DNA of 6,747 nucleotides from Syntrophomonadaceae bacterium (GCA_012512295.1 JAAZDI010000054.1:1-6747); one strand, 5' to 3'; shown: positions 1 to 6,415, counted from the stretch's first letter. Notes: generated by a model from the letters alone, not told the origin. A program made the numbers and translations.

Positions 1-14
1 ATATTCACCCTCCT
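1..14 (-). promoter_or_regulatory. Ribosome binding site of the next gene, which starts at or beyond the left edge
   Basis: On the minus strand AGGAGGG (14-8, core GGAGG at 13-9) follows and partly overlaps the TAA stop of the radical SAM gene. Eight bases remain before the window ends, so a start codon would fall right at or just past base 1. The operon therefore probably continues with a tightly coupled gene. By analogy with related clusters this could be a second radical SAM protein (NirJ2/AhbD), an AhbA/AhbB decarboxylase or hemL, but no coding sequence is visible to decide. Confidence 0.7.
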
Positions 15-1195
15 TAAGATAAGCCAATTTCTTGATCAGTCAAGTAACAGGCCGGGTCCTCCGCCCAGATATCGCCAGTCACCGCTTCGGCTCGGACGCG
101 ACAGCCGCCGCAGTATGCTTTATACCGGCAGTCTCCACAACGACCTTTAACCAACTCCTGCTTCTTACGCAAAGCAACCAACAAAGGCTCTTCTTTATCT
201 AACCAGATTTCGCTAAATTTACGTTCTTTGACGTTACCTAGGGTATAATGCTGCCAAAACTGGCAGGGATGCACGTTGCCTTGAGGATCGACATTCGCAA
301 ACTTGGTCCCGGCTGAACAACCACCATGCATTTCCAGCAGGGCTAATATTTCCTTCGCTCTTTCCGGCTGGTGAGTTAAGACATAGTTATAGAGAAAAAC
401 TCCATCTGCGTGGTTATCAGTGGTTAAGATCTCTACCTCAACCCCACGCTGATACAAATCAAGCGTTCGGCTGACTATGTTTTCCATAATCTGACGCTTT
501 TCTTCTTTCGAGGTATCCAGGTTGGCTAACTCCCGACCCCGGCCTGAATACACCAGATGATACATACAAAAACGAGGGATTCCTTCCCGTTCCACAACTT
601 CCAGGACTTCATTCAGATCATCTTGATTCAGGCGATTAACCGTAAAACGAATGCCGGTCTTAAGTCCCACCTTCGCCGCATTACTAATCCCCTGGAGAGC
701 CTGCGCAAACGCCCCTTCTTTAGCCCGGAAACGGTCATGAGTGATTTGACCCCCGTCGATACTCACCCCTACATATTGAAAACCAGCATCAAGGATTTTT
801 TGAGCCTTTTCTATGGTAATTAAGGTTCCATTGGTCGACAGCACCGGTCTTAGGCCCAGATCAGCCGCTAATCGTCCTAGTTCAAATAGGTCCCGGCGCA
901 GAAGCGGTTCTCCACCAGAAAACAATAAAACCGGAGCTTTTAGAGCCGCGAGATCATAGATAAACTCCCGGGCTTGCTCATTAGTTAATTCGTCACTATA
1001 ATCTCGATCTTCCGCATCTAGATAACAGTGCTGGCAACGCAAATTACACCGATTAGTAGTATTCCAAACGACCAATGGCCTCTCGTCTGTGGAAAACTGA
1101 AGCATTTGCGGACGCAACTGCCGTGAATCACGTTGGTATTTTAAAGCTTCAGACACGGTAGCAGTTCCACACAAAAGCTTAGTGCATCCTATCAT
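14..1195 (-). CDS. nirJ1: Radical SAM protein of the NirJ1/AhbC type (siroheme-dependent heme synthesis)
   Basis: This is a 393-residue radical SAM enzyme with a C-terminal SPASM-type domain. The N-terminus MIGCTKLLCG is typical of the NirJ1/AhbC group. The SAM-binding 4Fe-4S motif CxxxCxxC is C50, C54 and C57, followed by GGEP at 94-97. Seven further cysteines at 293, 311, 353, 356, 362, 365 and 383 fit auxiliary cluster binding. The known AhbC reaction removes the two acetate side chains of 12,18-didecarboxysiroheme as methyl groups, giving Fe-coproporphyrin III; many Firmicute homologues are still labelled 'putative heme d1 biosynthesis protein NirJ1'. Its place after siroheme-precursor genes, with no heme d1 or nitrite reductase gene in view, favours heme b synthesis. 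The ATG at 1195 is preceded by GGGGGAG (1211-1205) with a 9-base gap. Membership of the NirJ/AhbC/AhbD group is secure; AhbC rather than AhbD is inferred from the N-terminus. Confidence 0.85.
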   Translation of the reverse strand: MIGCTKLLCGTATVSEALKYQRDSRQLRPQMLQFSTDERPLVVWNTTNRCNLRCQHCYLDAEDRDYSDELTNEQAREFIYDLAALKAPVLLFSGGEPLLRRDLFELGRLAADLGLRPVLSTNGTLITIEKAQKILDAGFQYVGVSIDGGQITHDRFRAKEGAFAQALQGISNAAKVGLKTGIRFTVNRLNQDDLNEVLEVVEREGIPRFCMYHLVYSGRGRELANLDTSKEEKRQIMENIVSRTLDLYQRGVEVEILTTDNHADGVFLYNYVLTHQPERAKEILALLEMHGGCSAGTKFANVDPQGNVHPCQFWQHYTLGNVKERKFSEIWLDKEEPLLVALRKKQELVKGRCGDCRYKAYCGGCRVRAEAVTGDIWAEDPACYLTDQEIGLS

Positions 1196-1362
1196 TAAAA
1201 TTGGCTCCCCCTTTTACATATTTACTTGCTTTGCGTTTATTTAAGGTTAATGGACGCTGATTTAAGACAGGTGGGTGGCATGTTAATAAATGGGCGCTAT
1301 AGCAAAGCGGCTTCCCGGGCTATTTACATTTTTCGCGCAAATCCTGAAAGGCAGGTAAACAT
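1196..1362 (-). other. 167-base spacer between cobA-hemD and nirJ1
   Basis: This is the widest gap inside the heme gene run. I see the nirJ1 ribosome site (1211-1205), a short CCTG/CAGG stem just after the cobA-hemD stop, and a bulged GC-rich stem (about 1292-1316) without a following T-run, so no convincing intrinsic terminator. The best promoter-like pair for nirJ1 (TTAACA, 16 bases, TAAATC) is weak. A 12-codon ATG ORF begins right at the cobA-hemD stop but lacks a Shine-Dalgarno sequence. Nothing here resembles a remnant of hemB or ahbA/B that I can recognise. Confidence 0.5.
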
Positions 1363-2922
1363 TTAGGGCTTATGGGTTATTAAATAATTGGTCAAGGCTT
1401 CCACCAGTCCATCAATAGTATACTGTTCGGCAACAACGTCAACCTTTAAGCCTAAATTTTGAGCAGTTTGCGCGGTGATTGGACCAATACAGGCAATAAC
1501 TACGCTCTCCAATTCGGGCATGACTAAAGGTTCCCCCGATTCAATCGGTTGCTCAGTTTCCCAGAGCAGGGACAGAAAATTGCGGACCGTCGACGAACTG
1601 GTAAAAGTAACAGCAGTGATTTGTTTATGTTCCAGCAATTGACGCAGCTTTTGAACATTGCCGGTCCCGGCTACTGTTTCATAGGCTACTACTTCATCAA
1701 CTTGCGCCCCTAGTTTCCGCAACATCTCAGGCAGGACTGATCTAGCTTCCCGGGCACGCGGCAACAATATTTTATCCCCCGGTTTAACCTTCTTCGTCAA
1801 GCCATCCGCTACGGCCTCAGCCCTAAATTCATCTGGGATATAATTCACTCGAAGTCCTCGATCCTCCAAGGACTTCCCGGTCGCCGGTCCAATCGCCGCT
1901 AACTGAACTCCTTGCAGTTCCCTAATATCTCCCCCGATGGCCCAGAGGTGTCGAAAGAAAGATTCCACCCCGTTCACGCTGGTAAAAATGACCCATTGAT
2001 AATCACTCAATTGCTTAAGACGTTGTTCAAGGGGCAATGGATCTGCCGGCGGCACAATTTCAATAGTCGGAAATTCCCAGACTTCTGCTCCCAAGTCTTC
2101 CAAGCGACGAGTAAGAACACTAGCCTGAGCTCGTGAGCGGGTAACTACCACTCGTCGACCAAACAATGGCCGTTTCTCGATCCACCGCAGTTTCTCCCGC
2201 ATGGTGACAACCTCTCCGACAACGATCACGACCGGTGAAGTTAAGCCGGCTTCCTGAGCCTTGTCAACAATATTCTCCAGAGTACCAGTTAGCACGAATT
2301 GGTCCGGCCTAGTTCCCCAGCGAATGAGGGCGACGGGAGTATCTCCTTTACGATACTTCATTAATTGCTGCACGATTTGCGGCAAATTCTCCATTCCCAT
2401 TAGAAAAACAATGGTCCCGGCTGACTGAGCTAAGTGCTCCCAGTCTATGCTGGAGTTCTCCTTGAGTGGGTCCTCGTGTCCCGTAACAATCGCCAAGGTG
2501 GAAGTATAATCTCGATGGGTCACCGGAATTCCGGCATAAGCCGGCACCGCCACTGCTGAAGTAACCCCGGGTACAATCTCAAATCTAATCCCCGCTTCAA
2601 CTAAGGCTTCCGCTTCTTCTCCGCCTCGCCCGAAGACAAAGGGATCTCCACCTTTGAGCCGCGCGACAACCTTTCCCTCCTGGGCCTTCTTCACCAATAA
2701 CTGATTAATTTCTTCTTGCCGGAGGGTGTGGCGATCTGGCCCTTTACCAACATAAATCCGCTCTGCTTCAGGACGTGCCCAACTCAATAAATGCGGGCTG
2801 GCTAATCGGTCGTAAACCAGGACATCCGCCTGTTGTAAACATTCAAGTCCTCTCAACGTTATTAACTTCGGATCCCCGGGCCCAGCTCCAATCAGAAATA
2901 CCACGCCGGAACGATTGCTCAT
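1363..2922 (-). CDS. cobA-hemD: Uroporphyrinogen-III C-methyltransferase / uroporphyrinogen-III synthase fusion (CobA-HemD)
   Basis: A 519-residue two-domain enzyme. Residues about 5-245 are a SAM-dependent uroporphyrinogen III methyltransferase with GAGPGDP (12-18), RLKGGDPFVFGRGGEE (88-103), VPGVTSA (117-123) and GIPVTHRD (131-138). It makes precorrin-2, the branch compound for siroheme and cobalamin. Residues about 250-512 are uroporphyrinogen III synthase, which closes hydroxymethylbilane to uroporphyrinogen III; visible motifs are GRRVVVTR (255-262), FTSVNGV (313-319), TFTSSSTV (439-446) and the IGP segment near 479-481. The domain order and length match the fusion common in clostridial Firmicutes. 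The fusion joins two successive steps and lies directly after hemC, which supplies the substrate. The ATG is fixed by an in-frame TGA 30 bases upstream with no other start codon between. The bases just before the ATG form no good Shine-Dalgarno sequence; the strong one is 47 bases away (see the leader feature). Confidence 0.96.
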   Translation of the reverse strand: MSNRSGVVFLIGAGPGDPKLITLRGLECLQQADVLVYDRLASPHLLSWARPEAERIYVGKGPDRHTLRQEEINQLLVKKAQEGKVVARLKGGDPFVFGRGGEEAEALVEAGIRFEIVPGVTSAVAVPAYAGIPVTHRDYTSTLAIVTGHEDPLKENSSIDWEHLAQSAGTIVFLMGMENLPQIVQQLMKYRKGDTPVALIRWGTRPDQFVLTGTLENIVDKAQEAGLTSPVVIVVGEVVTMREKLRWIEKRPLFGRRVVVTRSRAQASVLTRRLEDLGAEVWEFPTIEIVPPADPLPLEQRLKQLSDYQWVIFTSVNGVESFFRHLWAIGGDIRELQGVQLAAIGPATGKSLEDRGLRVNYIPDEFRAEAVADGLTKKVKPGDKILLPRAREARSVLPEMLRKLGAQVDEVVAYETVAGTGNVQKLRQLLEHKQITAVTFTSSSTVRNFLSLLWETEQPIESGEPLVMPELESVVIACIGPITAQTAQNLGLKVDVVAEQYTIDGLVEALTNYLITHKP

Positions 2923-2978
2923 CTTAACCCGGCCATTTACCGCTACGGATCAGCACAAATTGGCCGGTTCCCTCCTTT
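2923..2978 (-). promoter_or_regulatory. cobA-hemD leader: distant Shine-Dalgarno sequence plus hairpin
   Basis: AAAGGAGGG (2978-2970) is the only strong Shine-Dalgarno sequence before cobA-hemD, but 47 bases separate it from the ATG at 2922. The intervening bases contain an inverted repeat, AACCGGCCAATTT (2969-2957) and AAATGGCCGGGTT (2938-2926), with an 18-base loop. It pairs as 12 base pairs with one single-base bulge on each side. Folding leaves only G on one side and AAG on the other between the Shine-Dalgarno sequence and the ATG. The hairpin may thus bridge the two into a working initiation site. An alternative is a 10-codon leader ORF from GTG at 2956 (MLIRSGKWPG), ending in TAA one base before the ATG. 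Confidence 0.55.
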
Positions 2979-3017
2979 ATCAATTATCAATGCTTGTAGT
3001 GTTTTTCATCTTGTTTA

Positions 3018-4022
3018 CTAGAAACAGGCTCTAATTGTCTCAAGAATTGATCTAGCTCCTTGATCAAGGAGTTCTTCCGCCAGTTCCTGGCCCATTTGCT
3101 CGACAATGGTTTGGTAAGACCATTCAAAGTTAGAATCGTTATCGTCTATTACTGCTGAATTTGATTGAATTATTGGCCTGATCGGCCAATCAATTTCTTT
3201 GGTCCCCATAACCATTTGACTGCCGTCGATACTAGCAACGCGAGCGTCCAGGATGAGCCGACCATTGTCCTGACGGCCTAAGGCGGCAATCGGGATCTGG
3301 CATCCGCCCCCAAGTCCTCGCAGCAAGGCTCGTTCGGCCAGGGTAGTGACTGCACTTTCATCATCATGAAGGGGTGCGATCAATCGCCTAACTTGATGAT
3401 CCCCGGTTCTTTGTTCCAGGGCAATAGCCCCCTGACCAACCGCCGGCAGACATATCTCATACGGCAGATACTCAGCAACCCTTTCCCTCAGGCCAAGACG
3501 CTCAACTCCAGCTGCCGCTATCACAATCGCATCCAAGTCAGTTTGCTCTAATTTTTGTAACCTGGTCGGAATATTACCCCGGAGGTCTATAATCTGCAAA
3601 TCTGGTCGATAGTATAAGATTTGGGCCTTTCGACGCAGACTGCTCGTGCCAATCCGGGAACCTGGCGGCAATCCTTTTAAGGTTCGCCCTCCTTTAGAGA
3701 TAAGTACATCTCCCGGCTCAGTGCGGCGACAAATAGCCCCTAAAGAACAGCCATGAGGTAGTTCGGTTGGCAAATCCTTTAAACTATGGACCGCTAGATC
3801 AATCTGCCCTTCCAATAAACTAGCCTCCAACTCTTTGGTAAAAAGCCCTTTGTCGCCAATCTTGGATAGAGCGACATCCAAGATCTTATCTCCTTTGGTC
3901 TTAACCGCAATAACCTGACAGTTTAGATTGGGCCAATTCCTTTTTAACTCATTAACCACCCATTTGGTTTGCCATTGGGCCAGCACACTATCGCGTGTTC
4001 CGATTTTCAAAGTTGGCAACAA
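3018..4022 (-). CDS. hemC: Hydroxymethylbilane synthase (porphobilinogen deaminase)
   Basis: This enzyme polymerises four porphobilinogen units into hydroxymethylbilane in the cytoplasm, using a covalently bound dipyrromethane cofactor. The 334 residues open with MLPTLKIGTRDSVLAQ, the usual family start. The catalytic aspartate lies in HSLKDLP (D83), GTSSLRR is at 125-131, and the cofactor-binding cysteine is C241 in GGGCQIP. The protein is some 20-25 residues longer than the usual length of about 310; the extra stretch is a polar, Asp/Asn/Ser-rich segment at about 283-302 in the C-terminal domain. The start is a TTG, chosen because it matches the family N-terminus and lies 7 bases after GAGGAGG (4036-4030). 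A second TTG follows immediately. The gene lies 58 bases after hemA and 95 bases before cobA-hemD, which uses its product. Confidence 0.96.
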   Translation of the reverse strand: MLPTLKIGTRDSVLAQWQTKWVVNELKRNWPNLNCQVIAVKTKGDKILDVALSKIGDKGLFTKELEASLLEGQIDLAVHSLKDLPTELPHGCSLGAICRRTEPGDVLISKGGRTLKGLPPGSRIGTSSLRRKAQILYYRPDLQIIDLRGNIPTRLQKLEQTDLDAIVIAAAGVERLGLRERVAEYLPYEICLPAVGQGAIALEQRTGDHQVRRLIAPLHDDESAVTTLAERALLRGLGGGCQIPIAALGRQDNGRLILDARVASIDGSQMVMGTKEIDWPIRPIIQSNSAVIDDNDSNFEWSYQTIVEQMGQELAEELLDQGARSILETIRACF

Positions 4023-4044
4023 TTTTTAACCTCCTCAATAGGAG
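4023..4044 (-). promoter_or_regulatory. hemC ribosome binding site within a small hairpin
   Basis: The Shine-Dalgarno GAGGAGG (4036-4030) is preceded by its own complement. CTCCT (4044-4040), loop ATTG, AGGAG (4035-4031) forms a perfect 5-base-pair stem with a 4-base loop that covers most of the ribosome site. The start codon is TTG. Both traits should lower initiation on free mRNA, so hemC translation may depend on ribosomes arriving from hemA or on another factor that opens the stem. Confidence 0.5.
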
Positions 4045-4080
4045 AACAGATATTTAATAGAAACGTCGAAACGCGGTTTA

Positions 4081-5391
4081 TTATAAAACCTTTTTCTTAT
4101 ATTCAGCCTGATCTTCATTTAGTTCTAAACGAAAAAGATTCTGAAGGACCTCCGTGTAAAGATGTCCTTGTTGATCTGAAGCATAGGCCTTAAGCTGAAT
4201 AATTGGGTCATGTAATAGTTGGTTAACAATCGAATTCGCTAAGGAAGTAATTACTTTTTCCTCACGGGCATTTATACTTCCTAAACGGTTAAAGGCTCTG
4301 GTTAATTCGGTCTGCTTAATTTTTTCTGCTTTTTCCTTTAACGCAACAATCGTTGGCACGACAAATAAGGTATTTAACCAATTATTAAACTCCGCCAATT
4401 CCTCGCGAACAATCCGTTCGGCCTTGATCGCTTCAAGTTGTCGCTCCTTAAAATTTTCATCAACCACATTTTTTAGGTCATCAATATCAAAAAGATGGAC
4501 CCCCTTTAACTTAGAGACAAGTGGATCAACATCTCGGGGAACCGCAATGTCAATAATCATCAAGGGGCGTTCAGAACGGACAGCCATCGCTTTTTGCACT
4601 TGATCTAGCCGCAGAACATAATGACAAGCTGCCGTACAGCTAATGACAATATCTGCCTCTGCAAGCGACTCCTCTAATTGCTCGAATCGTTTAGCTTGAC
4701 CTTTAAATTCTCGAGCTAATTCCAAGGCCCGATCAAAGGAACGATTAGAAACCATAACGGAATTAACTCCGTTAGCAACCAGGTGACGAGCGGTTAATTC
4801 GCCGGTCTCTCCAGCCCCAATAATGAGCACAGAATGTCCCTTAAGCTGACCAATTACTTGTTTAGCCAGTTCCACTGCCGCATAACTGATAGACACCGCA
4901 CTCCGGTCAATCGCTGTTTCCGTCCTTACTCTTTTGCCGACCGTAATTGCCTGTTGAAAGAGGGTGTTGATAACTCCATTGGTGACTTCCTGATTGAGAG
5001 CTAACTCATAGGCATCACGCACCTGACCTAGGATCTGGCTTTCTCCAATCACCATCGAATCTAGTCCGGCGGCTACCCGAAATAGATGGCTAATCGCGTC
5101 ATGACAGGTGGGAGCATATAAGTACTGATCAAAACCAGTTGATTCAGTGGTCAGAACGGCAAGTTGGCTAGATATAAAATCTTTGACTGTTTTCAATCCC
5201 TGTTCAACTTCTCGAACAGCACAATAAATCTCAAACCGATTGCAAGTAGAAAGAATAACGCACCCTTCGATTCCAGGCATCTCTTTTAACTCACGGAGAG
5301 CCTTATTCAAGGTTGTCCCGGTTAAAGCCAGTTTTTCCCGTACTTCAATTGGTGCTGTTCGGTGATTTAATCCAACCACAATGATAAACAT
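4081..5391 (-). CDS. hemA: Glutamyl-tRNA reductase
   Basis: This is the first committed enzyme of the C5 pathway: it reduces glutamyl-tRNA(Glu) with NADPH to glutamate-1-semialdehyde. The 436 residues match the family length. The N-terminal catalytic domain begins GLNHRTAPIEVREK and has the active-site cysteine C50 in STCNR (48-52). The stretch from H103 through AAGLDSMVIGESQILGQV is the conserved substrate-binding region. The NADPH-binding Rossmann motif GAGETG is at 192-197, and a C-terminal helical dimerisation domain follows from about 310. The gene starts inside the end of sirC (25-base overlap), with AAGGAG (5408-5403) 11 bases before the ATG, so the two are probably translationally coupled. 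The partner aminomutase hemL is not in the window. A 5-base-pair AT-rich stem spans the stop codon (4075-4090) but has no T-run. Confidence 0.97.
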   Translation of the reverse strand: MFIIVVGLNHRTAPIEVREKLALTGTTLNKALRELKEMPGIEGCVILSTCNRFEIYCAVREVEQGLKTVKDFISSQLAVLTTESTGFDQYLYAPTCHDAISHLFRVAAGLDSMVIGESQILGQVRDAYELALNQEVTNGVINTLFQQAITVGKRVRTETAIDRSAVSISYAAVELAKQVIGQLKGHSVLIIGAGETGELTARHLVANGVNSVMVSNRSFDRALELAREFKGQAKRFEQLEESLAEADIVISCTAACHYVLRLDQVQKAMAVRSERPLMIIDIAVPRDVDPLVSKLKGVHLFDIDDLKNVVDENFKERQLEAIKAERIVREELAEFNNWLNTLFVVPTIVALKEKAEKIKQTELTRAFNRLGSINAREEKVITSLANSIVNQLLHDPIIQLKAYASDQQGHLYTEVLQNLFRLELNEDQAEYKKKVL

Positions 5392-6020
5392 TGGGATACC
5401 CGCTCCTTCACCAGATCAGTTTTTTTCTCTCGAATCAGTTCCAGCAAATCCATATCAAGCAATTGTTCAAATAACTTTCGGCGCTGTCGTTCATCGGATA
5501 CTCGGTCTAAAATCTTCTGCCGGCATTCCCCTAAAATATTTAGAAATTCCTCATACTCAGGGCCAAACTCCTTTTCTAGTTTTTCCCTAATTCTACGGGC
5601 TAACATCGGACTTTTACCCTCTGTCGAAATGGCCAAACATAAGGAACCGCGCCTAACTATGGCTGGGACGAAAAAAGAACAATGCACGGGATCATCTACT
5701 ACATTTACTAATATTCCCCTAGCTTGACACTCCCGAAATACTTGATGATTAACCTCCGGTTGATTAGTAGCGACAAAAACTAAGGATCGACCGACTTCCA
5801 AATTATCAAGATCACCGCTCTGGTATGACCTTGACCAGTATTCGATTTCACCGCGTAAAACCCTTTCATTTAATCCAATTGTAATGTCCGGAGCAATTAC
5901 TAGTACCCTAGCTCCATACTGTAATAACGTAGTGACTTTACGTTCAGCTACTGAACCACCACCAATTACCAGACACTTTACCTGATTTAGTTTTAAATAA
6001 ATTGGGTACAGATGGTCCAT
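5367..6020 (-). CDS. sirC: Precorrin-2 dehydrogenase (siroheme synthase N-terminal type)
   Basis: This NAD-dependent enzyme oxidises precorrin-2, made by the CobA domain encoded downstream, to sirohydrochlorin. The 217-residue protein resembles the Met8p/SirC family and the N-terminal part of CysG. It has a Rossmann motif GGGSVAERK (20-28), the NVVDDP segment (106-111) whose first aspartate D109 aligns with the catalytic Asp of CysG and Met8p, and STEGKSPMLARRIREKLE (132-149), the conserved dimerisation segment. A helical C-terminal part follows from about 150. Some family members also insert iron, others only dehydrogenate; no separate sirohydrochlorin ferrochelatase is in the window, so the chelation step is unassigned here. 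It is the first gene of the hem run. The ATG has GGATGA (6036-6031) 10 bases upstream, a modest ribosome site. It overlaps hemA by 25 bases. Confidence 0.94.
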   Translation of the reverse strand: MDHLYPIYLKLNQVKCLVIGGGSVAERKVTTLLQYGARVLVIAPDITIGLNERVLRGEIEYWSRSYQSGDLDNLEVGRSLVFVATNQPEVNHQVFRECQARGILVNVVDDPVHCSFFVPAIVRRGSLCLAISTEGKSPMLARRIREKLEKEFGPEYEEFLNILGECRQKILDRVSDERQRRKLFEQLLDMDLLELIREKKTDLVKERVSQCLSLWLD

Positions 6021-6051
6021 ATTGATTGACTCATCCTTTTATCTAGTTCTA

Positions 6052-6079
6052 GGTATAAAATAACAAATCATGTCGTAAA
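6052..6079 (-). promoter_or_regulatory. Possible sigma-A-type promoter of the sirC-hemA-hemC-cobA/hemD run
   Basis: TTTACG (6079-6074), 16 bases, then TATACC (6057-6052) reads toward sirC; each hexamer matches four of six consensus bases. It would give a leader of about 25 bases. A direct CTAG-AA-CTAG motif lies just downstream, near the expected transcription start. The match is moderate and other AT-rich pairs occur in the gap, so this is the best candidate rather than a secure call. Confidence 0.3.
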
Positions 6080-6128
6080 ACTTATTTGCATTTTGTCTAT
6101 AGATGGTTTATTTTCTTGTCCTTGGTAA

Positions 6129-6143
6129 ACTGATATTATCAGT
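6129..6143. promoter_or_regulatory. Operator-like dyad ACTGATA-T-TATCAGT
   Basis: Two perfect 7-base arms around a single central T, upstream of the sirC promoter candidate. The size and symmetry fit a dimeric repressor or activator site. The 7-1-7 layout is shared by Fur/PerR-family boxes, but the half-site is not their consensus, and it is not an FNR box. Regulator unknown. Confidence 0.35.
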
Positions 6144-6149
6144 AGTACA

Positions 6150-6170
6150 GGCCAACCTTATTGGTTGGCC
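6150..6170. repeat. Perfect 8-base-pair GC-rich hairpin in the tatA-sirC gap
   Basis: GGCCAACC (6150-6157), loop TTATT, GGTTGGCC (6163-6170). It lies about 45 bases after the tatA stop. Neither strand has a T-run next to it, so it is not a classical intrinsic terminator. It may act as an mRNA 3'-end stabiliser for tatA, a pause site, or a weak or factor-assisted terminator. Confidence 0.5.
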
Positions 6171-6214
6171 CGGCGTTATCTATAGCATCCTGTAAACTGG
6201 GTTTTGGCAATGAG

Positions 6215-6415
6215 TTATCTTTTGGTCACTTCAGCTTTTTCCTCTATTGAATCGTTTTCGTCTGTTTCATTTCGTGATTTGCGAAATTCATTTATCGCCT
6301 TACCTATGGATTTCCCTACTGAAGGCAGTTTTCCGGGACCAACAATTATTAATACTATGACTAAAACAAGAACTAATTCCCAGGGCCCAACAGAAAACGG
6401 TAATAAACCAAACAC
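6215..6415 (-). CDS. tatA: Twin-arginine translocase subunit TatA/TatE family
   Basis: A 66-residue membrane protein of the Tat pathway, which exports folded proteins, many with redox cofactors, across the cytoplasmic membrane. It shows the family layout: short N-terminal end, one transmembrane helix (about 11-26, rich in V/L/I), the hinge GPGKLP (26-31), an amphipathic helix SVGKSIGKAINEFRKS with the conserved phenylalanine F44, and a charged, acidic tail. The start is GTG, supported by GGAGGTGA (6427-6420) with 7 bases between the GGAGG core and the codon, and by the family-typical short N-terminus. No tatC is present here, so the partner must be encoded elsewhere. The gene is separated from sirC by 197 bases and may be its own transcript. 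Confidence 0.92.
   Translation of the reverse strand: MFGLLPFSVGPWELVLVLVIVLIIVGPGKLPSVGKSIGKAINEFRKSRNETDENDSIEEKAEVTKR

Noticed and set aside
557..823. Plus-strand ORF of 88 codons inside the radical SAM gene
   Set aside because: It is a shadow of the conserved radical SAM frame on the opposite strand, with no recognisable domain.
1292..1316. Bulged GC-rich stem in the cobA-hemD/nirJ1 spacer as a terminator
   Set aside because: The stem needs a 4-base bulge and is followed by ATTTATTAAC rather than a T-run.
1323..1361. Twelve-codon ATG ORF starting at the cobA-hemD stop codon
   Set aside because: No ribosome binding site, no recognisable peptide, and the length is expected by chance.
2980..3009. 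Nine-codon ATG ORF (MKNTTSIDN) right after hemC
   Set aside because: It has no Shine-Dalgarno sequence and lies in AT-rich spacer; nothing beyond the start codon supports it.
3056..3071. Perfect 16-base palindrome CTCCTTGATCAAGGAG inside hemC
   Set aside because: It lies in well-conserved reading frame near the hemC end (ELLDQG region), has no T-run or promoter nearby, and can be explained by codon choice. It might still be a chance binding site.
4075..4090. Perfect -10 hexamer TATAAT and a GGTTT/AAACC stem at the hemA stop
   Set aside because: No -35 hexamer occurs at 16-18 bases and there is no extended -10 TG, so an internal hemC promoter is not supported. The stem is only 5 base pairs without a T-run, so it is not a terminator.
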